Part shown: one piece after another, positions 1-10,861 of the stretch | How positions within the stretch are numbered: position 1 is the first letter of the stretch | How the letters are laid out: every line of letters begins with the position of its first letter | Source: Adiantum capillus-veneris | Lineage: Eukaryota; Streptophyta; Polypodiopsida; Polypodiales; Pteridaceae | Assembly: GCA_014529385.2 (NCBI GenBank) | Contig: CM043944.1 | Span: 180,443,740 to 180,503,739 of the forward strand | Length of the DNA: 60,000 nucleotides | Direction of reading: 5' to 3' | Notes under the pieces: model-generated | Seen by the model: only the letters and a program-made list of their open reading frames with translations | What the model was told of the DNA's origin: nothing | Databases searched by the model: none | Program-made: the position numbers and the translations under genes

Positions 1-2
1 GG

Positions 3-1308
3 GCCGATTTCCAAGACAAGCTCAAGGCGCGGTTTATGCCACCTCAGTACCTCACACGATTGAAGGATGATTGGCACAGTCTCAAGCAAAATGGTATGCC
101 AGTTATGTCTTTCTCTAATTGTGTTTTGCAGCTAGCCACCCAATTACGCAAGTCGGATGATGAGCGCAAAGAGACATTCCTTTATGGATTGGACGAGTAT
201 ATCAAGTATGATGTCGAGGTGCTCGATCTAATCGATCTCAACAAGGCGGTAGCGATTACTCTCACACAGGAGATGAAGCACAACAAGAGAAAGCCTAAGG
301 AAACCAAGACTTCGACAAGTATCTCTCAGACCTCGCAGTACCCTCAGAACAGTAAGAATGGTAAGAATGGTAAGAACGGTAACTCTTCTAACCAATCTTC
401 CAATAGTCACTCAAAAAAAAACTCTTCTAATGAACTAAGGGTAAGGCTAACATAATTGCTAAACCTAAGCTCACTCCATATGAAAAGGTAGCACAAGGAA
501 TTCTAGGAGGATACATCACGTCCGAAGAGCAAAGCACTTATTCTAAGGAAGATCGTTGTTTTCATTGTCACATTAAGGGTCACATAAAAAGAACATGTCC
601 TAATCTTAACTCTAATGAATCTAAAGAATCCACAGAACCCACTTTTTCTGTCAACGCAATAAATGAGAACACGAGTGTGCCCCAAGTTTCTCATGACCTT
701 CCCATTAATGAGTCTCTCATTAAATGTTATGGTCATATGACGGGGCATCGCTCCCGGTATGGACTCTCTCATCACGAAGGAGTGCCTTGACATGTTGTTT
801 ACAATTCAACAAGCTGCTTTCTTTAGAAAATTTTTTGGTCTCTCCTCTCTCAGGATGTGATATGATTTTGGGCATTCGATGGTTTCGTGAGCATAACCCT
901 CTCATTGATTGGGCGGAAAATACGTTCACTTTCAATGCCAAAAGTGACTCTCCCATTGTCATTCGTGGAGAGCAAGTTGTTCATTCTTCATCTCTCATTT
1001 CTAATGTGCAGGCGAAGATTGAACGGATTCTGGACAAGGAGACTCTTTCAGTCTCTTCTTTGCAGGATTTTCATGATAATGATGAGCATGATGATTTGAA
1101 TGACAATGACAAGCATGATGATCACGATGTGATTTCTCACAAGCATGATGATTTGTATGATCAAGACGTGATTGTTCACAAGGATGATAGTTTAGTTGAT
1201 GCTTTTCTAGCGAAGCTAATCTCGTTGCAGATTCGATCAATCACGAAGAATCGATCTTGGCTTTCGACAGTCGAGGTCCACAGCACCTCCCCAAGCAGAA
1301 TCCATTAA
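3..1308 (+). pseudogene. gag-protease remnant of the family-A element
   Basis: The reading frame is open from the first bases of the window and matches the retrotransposon gag core (residues around FQDKLKARFMPPQYLTRL, then an acidic, helical stretch). It stops near 455, just after an A9 run at about 413-421, and the sequence resumes in another frame with a CCHC knuckle (CFHCHIKGHIKRTCP, about 554-600). A protease C-terminal motif (GCDMILGIRWF, about 855-890) follows in a third frame. The catalytic D-S/T-G motif is not seen. The tail (1070-1190) encodes a His/Asp-rich stretch built on HDD and KHDD repeats. The gene is broken by at least two frame changes. Confidence 0.8.
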
Positions 1309-1324
1309 ACAAGACGAACCGATC

Positions 1325-2104
1325 TTGGCTCTCGAGGCTAGGTCCAAAGAACCCCCACAAGAAGTACTATGTGTTCGCATGATTAGTCAGCACGCATTGT
1401 TCGAGTGTTTTATTCGTGGTCGTTTCCTGTATTTTAGTCAGCGTTTTTATGTGATCCCTTTTCCTAGGCATGGCATATTGTACGTTGAGCACGTTTCACT
1501 CATGAATGAGCACGGATGTATGCGGATTATTCATGAAAAGCTGAAAAGTATGCATTCAAGGAAGTCACATTCCATGTCTCTTCCTTGGCGCGACACAGTT
1601 GTAGAAAGAGCACAAGAAAGTATGAGCACCAAGCATGGGCATTTCCGTTGTGAATTGCCACAGTTGATTGATTTAGATCAGAAAGACAAGATTCGATCTC
1701 AATGTTTGCGTGTGTGTGGTAAACGGTTTGGCACTCTCTCTATTTGTTCATCTACATTACATGCACAGTCTTTGAGGCAGACGAGATCTTTCCCAGTCAC
1801 TTTACATGAAATGGATATGTTCATGTTTTTGTGTTGGAAGTGGTTTCAGGAATGTTCAGCCTTGGAGATTCTTGAAGGTGGACTTACGTCCATAAACAAA
1901 GTGGAAGCATTGAAGCAGTCTCCGATGAATTTGTGTCGCTTTCGGCATGGCCCAAAGAAGCAAGCATTGCAGACCTTTATGAAGCTCAAGTATCACGCGA
2001 CCCACACATCAGAGTGGGCCGGCGAAGAGTCCTTTCCAGGATTCCAGACCCTGTTGGCGATCTCCCTCGATGCTATAAAGTACGGTATCAGTACCTCACT
2101 TTGA
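1325..2104 (+). CDS. Unrecognised 259-codon ORF between protease and PPT
   Basis: A 259-codon open frame fills the space where RT and integrase would be expected and ends just before the polypurine tract. The translation is rich in Ser, His, Arg and Cys and shows no RT, RNase H, integrase or chromodomain motif that I recognise. A second frame at 1933-2166 is also open and crosses the PPT, so part of the openness may be compositional. It could be an accessory ORF of a non-autonomous element, captured sequence or chance. I do not assign a function. Confidence 0.3.
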   Translation: MALEARSKEPPQEVLCVRMISQHALFECFIRGRFLYFSQRFYVIPFPRHGILYVEHVSLMNEHGCMRIIHEKLKSMHSRKSHSMSLPWRDTVVERAQESMSTKHGHFRCELPQLIDLDQKDKIRSQCLRVCGKRFGTLSICSSTLHAQSLRQTRSFPVTLHEMDMFMFLCWKWFQECSALEILEGGLTSINKVEALKQSPMNLCRFRHGPKKQALQTFMKLKYHATHTSEWAGEESFPGFQTLLAISLDAIKYGISTSL

Positions 2105-2120
2105 AAAGGAGGGGATGGCA

Positions 2121-3958
2121 TGTGACACGTCCAACCCTATGTGTCCGTGGACAAGCTACAACATGACCAGGGTTCAGTTCAATCAGTCAAGTCTAGATTA
2201 GGAAGTGATCTAGCACTTTTATGAGTCTGTTCGCAGACCGTGCATGACCAGTCACTTAGATTAGATGCATATCCTCCGATTGCACAAAGCATGATTATCA
2301 GCATTCCCATTCACAATCCATCAAGGGAATTTTCCAGTGCATTAACCCTTTTTCCCCTATTTTTGACATTTTTCACTTATTTATCGAGTGACCTGTTGGG
2401 AACTAGGTAGGGCAATTTTGCTAAGATAATATATAAGCAAACCAAAGCTAGCACTTTCTGGCAGAAGAGGCAGCAGGAGCATTGCGCAACAGGCCACTTC
2501 TTAAGCAAGACAAACCCATTCAACCTGGCGTTTCCTAGCCCTAAAGGCCAGCGTTTTCCCCCTAAGGACCAGCCTGGCGTTTTGGAGGATCACCAATCTG
2601 CCAACGATTCTAGCAAAGTACCCAGTTCATCCAGCATTTGGGGATTTCAGCCCATCCTCGCCAGCATCACAGATTCAGCCCTACACTTGGGGTTTTTGAA
2701 CAGCCTCAGCCAGCATTTTTGGGACAATAACCTCAGCGTTTTTGACAGCCCTGATTAGCGTTTTGCACCAGCACTTCAGCACCAGTAGCATAGCATTTTT
2801 TCAGCACCATACTACAGCGTTTTTGCACCTACAAATTCAGCACTTGAAACCTAGCAAGAGCAGCGTTTCTGGACAGCAGCAGAGCAGCGATGTGTGTGAC
2901 AACAGTACAACGTTTTCTGTCACAAGACGGGCACCACGTGCCAATAGAAAAGAACAGACTGAACAAACTTTTAGCACTTCAATAACAACTGAGCTGAAAG
3001 AGAGAGACGACACGCGACACGGAGTGGCAGAATTCCACCCCAAAGAGTATTGGCCCCAAACCTTGGCGCCCCTTTCGGTATTTCTTTATATTGCATCAAC
3101 AGAGTACAAACCGGTACTCCAAACTCTACACCTTCTCCATGAATCATGCCAGAGAATGAGCCCTAACATCATATTTAAAGTTTACAGTAAAACGCTTTCA
3201 AACTCAAAAGCATCTGCTCCAAAAGCAAAGCCAAGAAGCTGCCAGTACAATTCATGGAAATCCGTACAGCCTGCCACGTCATCAGCCAGCACAAAACGCG
3301 GAAATCCGTACAGCCTGCCACATCATCATGCCAACGCAATTTTTGAAAATCTGCCACGTCATCAGTTTTTTTGGGTGTGTGTGGATCCTGCTTTATTTTA
3401 ATCTTTATGTCGCTTGGGGCCCCATCGAATGGGGTCCCCATAAGTTGGTAGGACTTCTTCTTCTATTACTTGTTCTTCTTAGGGTTTAGGCCCCTCGACC
3501 GGCATCTTGAAGTTGGCTCCCTTCTTCAGGGCTGACACGTCAACAGTTTGTTACATTTTCAGCCATAAGAAAAACAGCGTTTGTTGCACACGAAGGCACT
3601 GTAGCAGAAAGCGTCGACGTCATCGTCGTCGTCGTCATAGCAGCATTTAGTTTCCAGCCATAGTCTCGTCATCGTCGGCACCACAGTCGGGCTCGACCTC
3701 GAACCATTTAGATTTGCATCAGAGTCTTGTACCAGAGTGTGCAATCAATAGTAGACCACTCTCGCCATCGAGAGTGGGGCCCTTGGAGGAGGGTTTGACA
3801 ACTGCTGGTGTCAGCTCTTCATCTCACAGCTTCTTCTATCATCTCTCACTCTTTCAATGTCACTTGCTTACTTCTCTTAAAGCACAAGGACTTTCTTAAG
3901 ACTGACAACTTTGAGCACACTCAAGCAAATCAACAGCGCTAGCTGAACATCACTTACA
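2121..3958 (+). repeat. Family-A 3' LTR (interrupted)
   Basis: The start is set by the PPT and by alignment with the other family-A LTRs (…CACATCCAACCCTATGTGTC). It contains a TATA box (about 2429-2437, ATATATAAGC), a series of AGCGTTTT-containing units (about 2530-2890), a hairpin CCACTCTC(6)GAGAGTGG (3756-3777) and a terminal …CTTACA near 3958. It is split by the family-B solo LTR at 2918-3555. Removing that insert and one TSD copy leaves about 1.2 kb, the same length as the other copies. The 3' 60 bp are more diverged than in the other copies, so the end is approximate. Confidence 0.8.
2918..3555 (-). mobile_element. Family-B solo LTR with TSD TTTTC
   Basis: Read on the minus strand it begins TGTAACAAACTG and ends CCGTCTTGTGACA. 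The direct repeats TTTTC at 2913-2917 and 3556-3560 are a perfect 5-bp target-site duplication, so this is an insertion into the family-A LTR that later lost its internal region. It carries the GAAATACCGAAAGGGGCGCC block (3065-3090, minus) and several copies of the TGACGTGGCA motif in its U3 part (about 3265-3365). Confidence 0.9.
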
Positions 3959-4342
3959 TTGCACATTTTGCATTTCCATGATTGGTAGCTGATGACACCA
4001 TTTACTTGATTTTTTGAACATTTTTTGGCATTTGGATTGACTAAGAGCTTTTGAGTTTGCTTTTCATAGGCCAAGGGCCTTTAAATATGTGGTAAGGGCT
4101 CATTCTCTGGCATGCTTCTTGGAGAAGAGTGCAGAGTCTGGAGTACCGGCTTGTACTGAGTTGATGCAATATAAAGAAATACCGAAAGGGGCGCCAAGGT
4201 TAAAGGCCAATACTCTCTGAGGTGGAACTCCTCCACTCCGTGTCGCGTGTGGTCTCTCTCTTTCAGTTCAGTAGTTATTTGAAGTGCTTAAAGTTGTTCA
4301 GTCTGTTCTTTTCTATTGGCACGTGGTGCCCATCTTGTGAAG

Positions 4343-4354
4343 TGGTATCAGAGC
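4343..4354 (+). other. Primer-binding site (initiator-Met tRNA type)
   Basis: TGGTATCAGAGC directly follows a family-B LTR end. It is the common plant LTR-retrotransposon primer site, complementary to the 3' end of initiator methionine tRNA. Confidence 0.85.
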
Positions 4355-5826
4355 ATCAGGCGTGTGCTTTTCTGAAAGCATACCGGTCCTATCAAAGAGC
4401 AAACAGAGCAAGATCGCACTTCCAAAGTTCATTGGAAATTTTGGCTACTCCCGCCCTTACTTCATTGCGCATCGGGCGCGCTCCCGTCTTCACCGCTCAT
4501 GTCTTACAGGGCATAAGCCATAAAGATCACTTGCAAGAGAAGGATCCAAGGTTTGTTTTGAGTTGTTGTTTTTCTCAAGAGACAGTACCATGCAAATGTT
4601 GATAGCTACCAAGCAGCATACTCCAAGTACTTGGCAAGCTTTTAAGAAATTTTTGCCCCAAGTTATATGGTTTCTGACATCTTCCTTAGTAGTGCAACTT
4701 CTAGCAAAGTGGGGAATCTCGAAATCCTTGCCATGGAAACCCTAGCAGATTATAACTTGAAGTTTCTCGACATCTCCCAGTAGATGTCTCTTCACGAGCA
4801 GATGACCTTGGAGGTCCAGTGCGATTGCCATCTTGGGACTACCATCGCCGCCAAAGAAACATTGTTTTCTCCAAGAGCTGATGGACCATACTGTGTTCGG
4901 CCACAACCCTATGGAATGAACCTAACCCTAATTTTTTGATGCAGGTTTCGGGATGGAAAGTCGGTCTACTTTTCGAGCTCGACTGATGTCGAGATTGCTT
5001 TTTAAGTTTGAAATCTGTTTGAGAACTTGTTTGGTGATTCTGTTTGGAATTTGTTTGAAATGGATGGTATCTGTTTTGAACCTGTCTTGGTGCCGATTTG
5101 AATTGTTTGACTCTGGTTTTAATATTGGTTTCAATGATTGGCGATTTTACTCTCGGCTGGAGAAGTGAGAAATACTGTTTTGGTATTGTTTGAACCTTGG
5201 AACAACGCAGGCCGATGCCTGGGGAGCGTTCCGTTGTATGCTAGAAAACCTCCGAACGACGCCGGCCGATGCCTAGGGAGCGTTTGGTTGTATGCTTGAA
5301 CCTCCAAGCGATGCAGACAGCGGCCTGGGGAGCGTTTGGTTGCTGTACAGCCCTCTGAGCTCATGGCCCGGACCTTTTTAGGTTATTTGCGGGGGCAGGG
5401 CAGTGACGAGGTAGTGTTGAGTAGCTTCATACTGCAGACCGTTTGTCTCGAGGGAGTGCTCAACGGCGCTGTTTGTTGTGTCTTGTAACATGCATATGTA
5501 AGCATTTGTGTTGCATTGTGATGTGTCAACTATTGAATATTTCTAATTGGATGAGATTGCCTGGGTATGTAATTTTAGTGCATCAAGACACACGTGCAAG
5601 ATCAGTACGGTATGGTGTGATGGTTAATTTTACTACGCAAGAGTTCCGATCTGGGCGAAAGGAGAAGTTAACTCCTTGATCAAAAGGGTCGAGAGGAGAA
5701 GCTAACTCCTTAACAAAAGAGAAAACTGATTGTCCCTCGGAATGACACTCGGAAATTTTTTTGAGCTAACTTGAATTGTCTTGCATATATGCTGTAATCG
5801 AGGACGATTACTCTCTTTCAAGGAGA
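4355..5826 (+). other. Internal non-coding region of the short family-B element
   Basis: I see no ORF resembling gag or pol in this 1.47 kb. It contains degenerate GTTTGAA-type short repeats (about 5005-5115), three copies of a roughly 55-bp unit (5205-5345) and a terminal purine-rich tract. It may hold packaging or priming sequences of a non-autonomous element. Confidence 0.5.
5205..5345 (+). repeat. Three-copy tandem repeat, unit about 50-57 bp
   Basis: Each unit has the order AACCT(C/T), a GCGATGC- or ACGCCGGCCGATG-like core, CCT(A/G)GGGAGCGTT, then GGTTGTATGCT. The three copies differ by several substitutions, so the array is old. It lies inside the non-coding family-B element. Confidence 0.75.
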
Positions 5827-6491
5827 TGTCACAAACTGCTGACGTGTCAAAGCCTTGAAGAAGGGAAGCCAACCTGCAGATGCCGGTCGATGGGCCTAAA
5901 CCCTAACAAGAACAAGTAACAGAAGAAGAAGTCCTACCAACTTATGGGGACCCAGTCCGATGCGGCCCAAAGTGACATAAAGGATTAATATAAAGCAGGA
6001 CTCTCACACACACACAAAAGAGACTTGCACAAACAGATGACGTGGTAGATTTCCAAAAATTGCGTTGGCATGATGATGTGGCAGGCTATACAGATTTTCG
6101 CGTTTCGCGCTAGCTGATGACGTGGCAGTTGTACGGATTTCGTTGGCAGTTTTTTTGGCATTGCTTTTGGACCAGAGCTTTTGAGTTTGAAGGCTTTTCA
6201 TGTAAACTGCTTTTCATATGTCAAGGGCCTTTAAATATGTGCTAAGGGCTCATTCTCTGGCATGCTTCCTAGAGAAGGTGCAGAGTCTGGAGTACCGGCT
6301 TGTACTGAGTTGATGCAATATAAAGAAATACCGAAAGGGACGCCAAGGTTTGGGGCCAATACTCTCTAGGGTGGAATTCCGCCACTCCATGTTGCGTAAG
6401 GTCTCTCTCTTTCAGTTCAGTTGTTATTTGAAGTGCTTAAAGTTGTTAAGTCTATTCTTTTCTATTGGCACGTGGTGCCCGTCTTGTGACA
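5827..6491 (+). repeat. Family-B LTR
   Basis: It begins TGTCACAAACTGCTGACG after a purine tract and ends GCCCGTCTTGTGACA (665 bp). It contains the GAAATACCGAAAGGGACGCC variant of the shared LTR block (about 6319-6344), preceded by ATATAA, and the GCAGAGTCTGGAG motif about 45 bp upstream. The bases after the end (TTGAC) do not repeat those before the start (GGAGA). Confidence 0.85.
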
Positions 6492-6522
6492 TTGACTCAG
6501 AGAACACAACAGACTTCTAATA

Positions 6523-7230
6523 ATGAAAGTAGAAAGAGAAAGAGTTCCCAAGAAAAGAAAGAAAAAGATTCACGGCCTTGGCTCACTCTCTGAGAGAGGG
6601 CCAACTACATCAAAGAGGGAAGTGTTTCGGATGCAGGGAACATGGGACGTCTCCGCGAAGCACCCTAAAAAGGCACAACAAGGACAGAATGAAGACAGGC
6701 CAGAGAGTTCGAGAGCAGCTGAGGAACGTGGAAGAAAAGGCAAGATGAAAGCGTGACTGGTTTCAGATTGCATGGGTACTGACCTAAGCACGATTGATGA
6801 AAGTACAGAACTTTGCCGAGCTTGGGGAAAAGTAAGAGACCAAGAAGCCATAATTTTCTTTGATGGAGGAGCCAAGGCCAACTGCATTTCACCTTAATTG
6901 GCGGCACGGCTTGAGATTACACCCGATCAGATGGGACCACAAGCAGAGACAGTTATAGAGGCACCCATTCGGGACATAGCCATTACACCTGTCATTGGCA
7001 GCATTGTTAGGGGTATTTGGGGTACAAGAACTTCTACATAATGCCCTTGGAAGGTTGTGATGTCCTCCTTGGAGTCCCTTGATACCATAAGAACAACGCC
7101 GTGGTCGATTATCGGGCAAAGAAAGCGATATTGACAAATGAAAAGGGCCGAAAAATTGTACTTGATGTGAAATTGAAGGCGAGTTTGTCCCTATTGTACC
7201 GGCTTCGACCGTTTCGAAATTAATGAAATC
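6523..7230 (+). pseudogene. Family-C gag tail and protease remnant
   Basis: The gag tail (6523-6756) retains a basic KKAQQGQNEDRPESSRAAEE stretch. The CCHC knuckle seen in the sister copies (CFGCGEQGHISAKCP) has decayed to RMQGTWDVSAKHP, losing both N-terminal cysteines and the histidine. The protease follows (about 6790-7130) with the FFDGGAKANCISP motif (D-S/T-G position reading DGGA) and the downstream GCDVLLGVP motif. An in-frame stop interrupts after ISP and at GVP. It is not functional. Confidence 0.8.
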
Positions 7231-7289
7231 CACTCTGTTTGTAGATCAGAATCGCTCCGAGACATGTCTATGAGATAGCCTTTCGGACA

Positions 7290-9430
7290 AGTTTCGGTTT
7301 ATATGAAATTTTTGGTGATACCTTTTCAACTTACCAATGCTCCAGTGACTTTCAACCGAATGATGGATAGGATTTTCCGAGAGCATCAATCTTTGTGAGC
7401 ACTTTCATTGATGATATTATAGTTTTTCTCTAACGATGAAGCACAACATCAACAAACACTCAATTTTTCTTGCCAGAAATACACTTTCTAGGACACATCG
7501 TCTCAATAGCTGGAGTACAGATGGACCGGCGGTTCATTCGGAAGTTTACAGAGGTAGCTTCCCCTTTGCACATATTGACTTAGAAAGGAGTCCCTTTCTC
7601 GTGGGGACAATGTTGACTTTGCCAAACTTACAAAGCCATTCAAAGTATATTGTGATGCTTGTGGTCATAGTCTGGGAGCAAGAGCCACGTGATTGCCTAT
7701 GAAAGCCGATTGTTTTCAACGCCAGAATTGACAACACAAATTTTTGAGAAAGAGCTATTGGCAGTGATCCATGCTCTTACTCAATGGCGACATTACCTAT
7801 TCGAAGCGATTTCACGGTCTTTACTGATCATCAGAGTTTACGCTACTTGTCAGAAAAGCAAATGTGGTGAGCTAACATCTTGTCACAGTTTCACTTCCAG
7901 ATTGTCCATGCTCAGGGACAGAAAAACTTGGGGGCATATGCATTATCTTGGAAGCCCCTAGTATTGGCTATTTCCGCAATTCATCATAGCAGCTTTGAGC
8001 ACATGGTTGATCAGTACGCCACAGATCGGGGTTTTTTCCAATGTATTCACTCGAATTCAGCATCGGGAGGTAGTAGCGGGATATTCCATAAGTGATGGCT
8101 ACTTGATGAAGAAAACGATCTTGTGCGTCACACAACCGTTGAGGAAAAAGATTCTGACTAAGTGCCATTGTCCACCTTTACGGGTCACCGCGGCATCGAC
8201 ACCACCTTGAAAGGTGTGGCGCGTTACTTCTTTTGGCCAAGATTCAAGAAAGATGTGCACGACTTTATTTGCAGTTGTTTAGTATGCCAGGAAGTCAACT
8301 TTGATAGGCATAAGACACAGGGATTACTACAGCCTTTACCCATTCCCACCGCCCCTGGGAAAGTATTGCAATGGATTTTATTTTTGATCTCCCGAAGACA
8401 CAGAGTGGGCATGATGCCATTTGGACTGTCATTGACAGATTTAGCAAGCAAGCTCACTTCATTCCAGTGAAGAAAACAGCCAAGCCGGATCTTTTAGCGA
8501 GACTGTTCATTGCACAGATTTTCACACTACATAGCATGCCTGAGACAATAGTCTCCGACAGAGATCCTCGATTCACGAGTTTGTTTTGGAGGGCTATTTG
8601 GGAGAACATTCGCACACGGTTGCAGTTCTCGTCATGATTCCACCCGCAGATAGATCGGCAATCTGAGATTGCAAATTCAGTTGTTCTCAATTTATTAAAG
8701 TCTTACATCTCTTATTAGAAGATTCAATGGGAAATTTTTTTGCCTTTTGTGGAATTTGCCTACAATAACACGGTTCACTCTTCGATGGGGAAGGCGCCAT
8801 TTGTGATAATGGAAGGTGCTCCGAAGATTCCACCCTTCCTTCACACTAAAGACAAGACTTTTGAAGCCAACCATTACACAAGGGACTTGGACACTCCTTT
8901 TGCCAAGGTCCAGGAGGCTTTAGCGAAATCTGAAGAACAACATAAGAAGGGCAGCAGATCAACATCGACAAGATTTGAAATTAAAGTAAGACGATTGGGT
9001 GCTCTTATGTTTTGAGGAGGCACGCCTAAGAAAAGGAAAGGGAAAGGAGCGGCTTTTTCCAAACCTTAGCATGAGGTATTATGGCCCTTTCCAAATAAAA
9101 GAAAAGATAAATGATGTCTCCTCTTGACTCAAGCTGCCCGATACTTGGAAGATTCACAATGCATTTCATATGAGTCTATTGAAGCCTTTTTAAGGTGATG
9201 TGTCAGTTGATGGAGCGCCTGATGAGTAACCCGAAGTGGAGGAAAGCGAGGAGATACTCCTTCCAAAACAGATTTTGGCACACAAAGAAAGAAAGATGAA
9301 AGGTAAAGTGATTTGGCATTTCTTGGTTAATTTAAGGACTATCCTGCATTGGATGCGAAGTGGATGGAGGAGGAGGACCTAGCAGATACTCCTTAGATTT
9401 TGGAACTTTACCTTGAAGCATTCAGTTCAG
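7290..9430 (+). pseudogene. Family-C pol remnant (RT, RNase H, integrase, chromodomain)
   Basis: The N-terminal RT is deleted; recognisable RT begins at FGLYE (about 7297) and keeps a FIDD active site (about 7400). RNase H is at 7689-7961 (YESRLFSTPELTTQ, FEKELLAVIHAL). The integrase zinc domain is near 8162-8300 (GHRGIDTTLKG, CLVCQ) and the catalytic core follows at 8371-8640 with the first two acidic residues (MDFIFDLP, IVSDRDPRF). The third lies in a region with a stop (about 8640-8660). A chromodomain-like end (ILAHKERK…) is at about 9265-9420. Multiple frameshifts and stops make it a pseudogene. Confidence 0.8.
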
Positions 9431-9959
9431 CATAGTCTAATCCGATAGAACTCCGAAATCAACAAGGGTGATTCTAGTGTAGCGGGTTTGCACAAGCGGG
9501 GAGTTACTCCCCTCCTTTATCAACAGATTACCCCGATTTTTTGATAAGGTCATTGACGTCCCCTTTGGGTTTCACGGATACTAATGGGCTGACCAGTATT
9601 CTGCTGTATGGCTTTATGCCACGGAATTCCCGAAATTGAATATGATTGCTTTGTACTCTCTCATTTGACTTGTTTGAGTGCACGAACTGAAAGACGAAAT
9701 GACTACAACATTTTTGGTCTCATAAATCTCTATAGACATGATTGCAATAAGAATTAGTTAATCGCGGATCGGTGAGGTCCGGAATGGATTTAGATGTTGA
9801 GTGATGTCGAGTGATGTGATTGTCGATTTGTACAAGTGCTAGATGTGTCGTGTCCAGTGCGTCGGTACTAACAGTCAGTGTCTACTAAGACACTTTATGG
9901 CCTCTGTCTGTTTTGCAAGCGTAATCGAGGGCAATTACAGTTCTTTCAAGAGGGGGGTA
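9431..9959 (+). other. 3' untranslated region and PPT of C1
   Basis: This is non-coding sequence between the pol stop and the 3' LTR. It includes GGGGAGTTACTCCCC (about 9498-9512), a perfect short inverted repeat, and ends in the polypurine tract TTTCAAGAGGGGGGTA. Equivalent 3' regions precede the LTRs of element I (46,182-46,763, minus) and of the segment at 53,570-54,178. Confidence 0.7.
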
Positions 9960-10562
9960 TGTCACAAACTGATGACGTGGCAGTGCCGGGACACACTCTC
10001 AATTGATGACATGGCTGATGGTACGGATCTCCACCAATCCATGTGACTGGCTGTTGTACGGAATCCTGTGATTTGCGTTAACTGGCTGACGTGGCAGTAA
10101 AGAATCCTCCGATTCGCGTTGACTGGATGTTGACGTGGCAATGCGTACGGATTTTTGCTTTTCATGCTCGCAGGCAGTACGGATTTCCGCAGCTTATGCT
10201 GACTACTTTTTGTTGGCAGATTTTAGCCAATGAGGTTTTTGGGCCATATTGCTTTTGATATCAATGCTTTTGGGGCTCTGCTTTTAGCAACCCTTGTAAA
10301 TCTTTATAAGTAACCTAAGGGGCTCACTCTGCAGAGCATCTAGGCGCAGAGTCTGAGAGCGAGCACCCGCGGGTCGGTTGTACTTCGCTCAAAGATTAAT
10401 ATAAAAGAAACACCGAAAGGGGCCCAATCTCTGGCGACAGTACCTCTTGGCACGGAACTATGCCGGGCTGTGCTGCCTTTCTTTTGATTTGTGAAGTGTT
10501 TTGAAGTGAATCTCTGATGTGTCGCGGTAGAATCTTGACTTAAGGTGACCAAGTTTGTTGCA
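9960..10562 (+). repeat. Family-C 3' LTR
   Basis: It runs from TGTCACAAACTGATGACG to CCAAGTTTGTTGCA (603 bp). Its U3 has about five degenerate TGACGTGGCAG/TACGGATT modules. It carries the GCGCAGAGTCTGAGAG motif (about 10,343) and an ATATAAAAGAAACACCGAAAGG variant of the shared block (about 10,399-10,425). The matching 5' LTR is absent. Confidence 0.85.
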
Positions 10563-10856
10563 AGACTCCTCTAATCTAGCATCCAAAAAACCCATCCAAA
10601 GTAGGGATCCCTCAAGAAAACTCCAGTCTGGACTCTGCTCTGTCATGAATTTCTCAGAATTGAGAAGGAGAATCCCCAACGGCATATGGCATGACGCAGC
10701 CCACTCTACTGCCAGATGAAACCAAAACAAATTCTTCACAATACACCAACATTTAAAGAAGAGAGAGCTATGCGTAAAGTCCTACAAAAAAGGACGCAAT
10801 TTAACACTATTCACTTCGGCCAATCTGTTATAAATTGAAGAGAGTAGTGTGATGGG
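10563..10856 (-). pseudogene. LINE reverse-transcriptase fragment, downstream part
   Basis: On the minus strand the translation reads …TLLSSIYNRLAEV…, then FHLAVEWAASCHMPLGILLL, DWSFLEGSLLWMGF. This is the order of conserved blocks 1 to A in plant-type non-LTR retrotransposon RTs (family consensus WRPITLLN…YK, then LLLDFEKAYDRVDW). The FEKAYDRV block is degenerate and there are frame changes. The upstream part of the same gene lies on the other side of element D (21,090-21,107) and of a solo LTR (22,178-22,335). Confidence 0.7.
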
Positions 10857-10861
10857 CCGCC

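Larger units (their letters stand above)
1..3958 (+). mobile_element. Family-A LTR retrotransposon, 3' part
   Basis: This is the 3' end of an LTR element that enters from outside the window. A Ty3/gypsy-type gag and zinc knuckle and a decayed aspartic protease segment are followed, without any RT, RNase H or integrase that I can recognise, by a 259-codon reading frame, a polypurine tract (2104-2120, GAAAAGGAGGGGATGGCA) and an LTR starting TGTGACACGTCC at 2121. The LTR is interrupted by a family-B solo LTR. Three other family-A LTRs in the window are solo. The missing pol suggests a deleted or non-autonomous copy. The 5' half is not visible, so the full structure is unknown. Confidence 0.8.
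3959..6491 (+). mobile_element. Family-B short non-coding LTR element
   Basis: A 5'-truncated family-B LTR (about 3959-4342) is followed at 4343 by the primer-binding site TGGTATCAGAGC and 1.48 kb of internal sequence. A purine-rich tract (CTTTCAAGGAGA, 5815-5826) comes next, then a full family-B LTR (5827-6491, TGTCACAA…CTTGTGACA, 665 bp). No gag, protease or pol motif is visible in the internal part, so it looks like a non-autonomous (TRIM/LARD-like) or internally deleted element. No TSD is visible because the left LTR is truncated against the family-A LTR end. Confidence 0.75.
6492..10562 (+). mobile_element. Decayed family-C Ty3/gypsy chromovirus (C1)
   Basis: The 5' end is missing: the element begins inside gag directly after a family-B LTR. 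It then shows, in order, a gag tail, protease, a partial RT, RNase H, integrase and chromodomain, a 3' untranslated stretch, the PPT TTTCAAGAGGGGGGTA (ending 9959) and a 3' LTR (9960-10,562). The order RT-RNase H-integrase-chromodomain defines Ty3/gypsy chromoviruses. The same family supplies elements F, H and I. Confidence 0.85.

Noticed and set aside
228-410. Minus-strand ORF over gag
   Set aside because: It is the antisense of the gag coding frame and its composition mirrors it.
2104-2166. ORF 1933-2166 crossing into the LTR
   Set aside because: It crosses the PPT-LTR boundary and would end in LTR sequence; the longer frame 1325-2104 stops just at the PPT.
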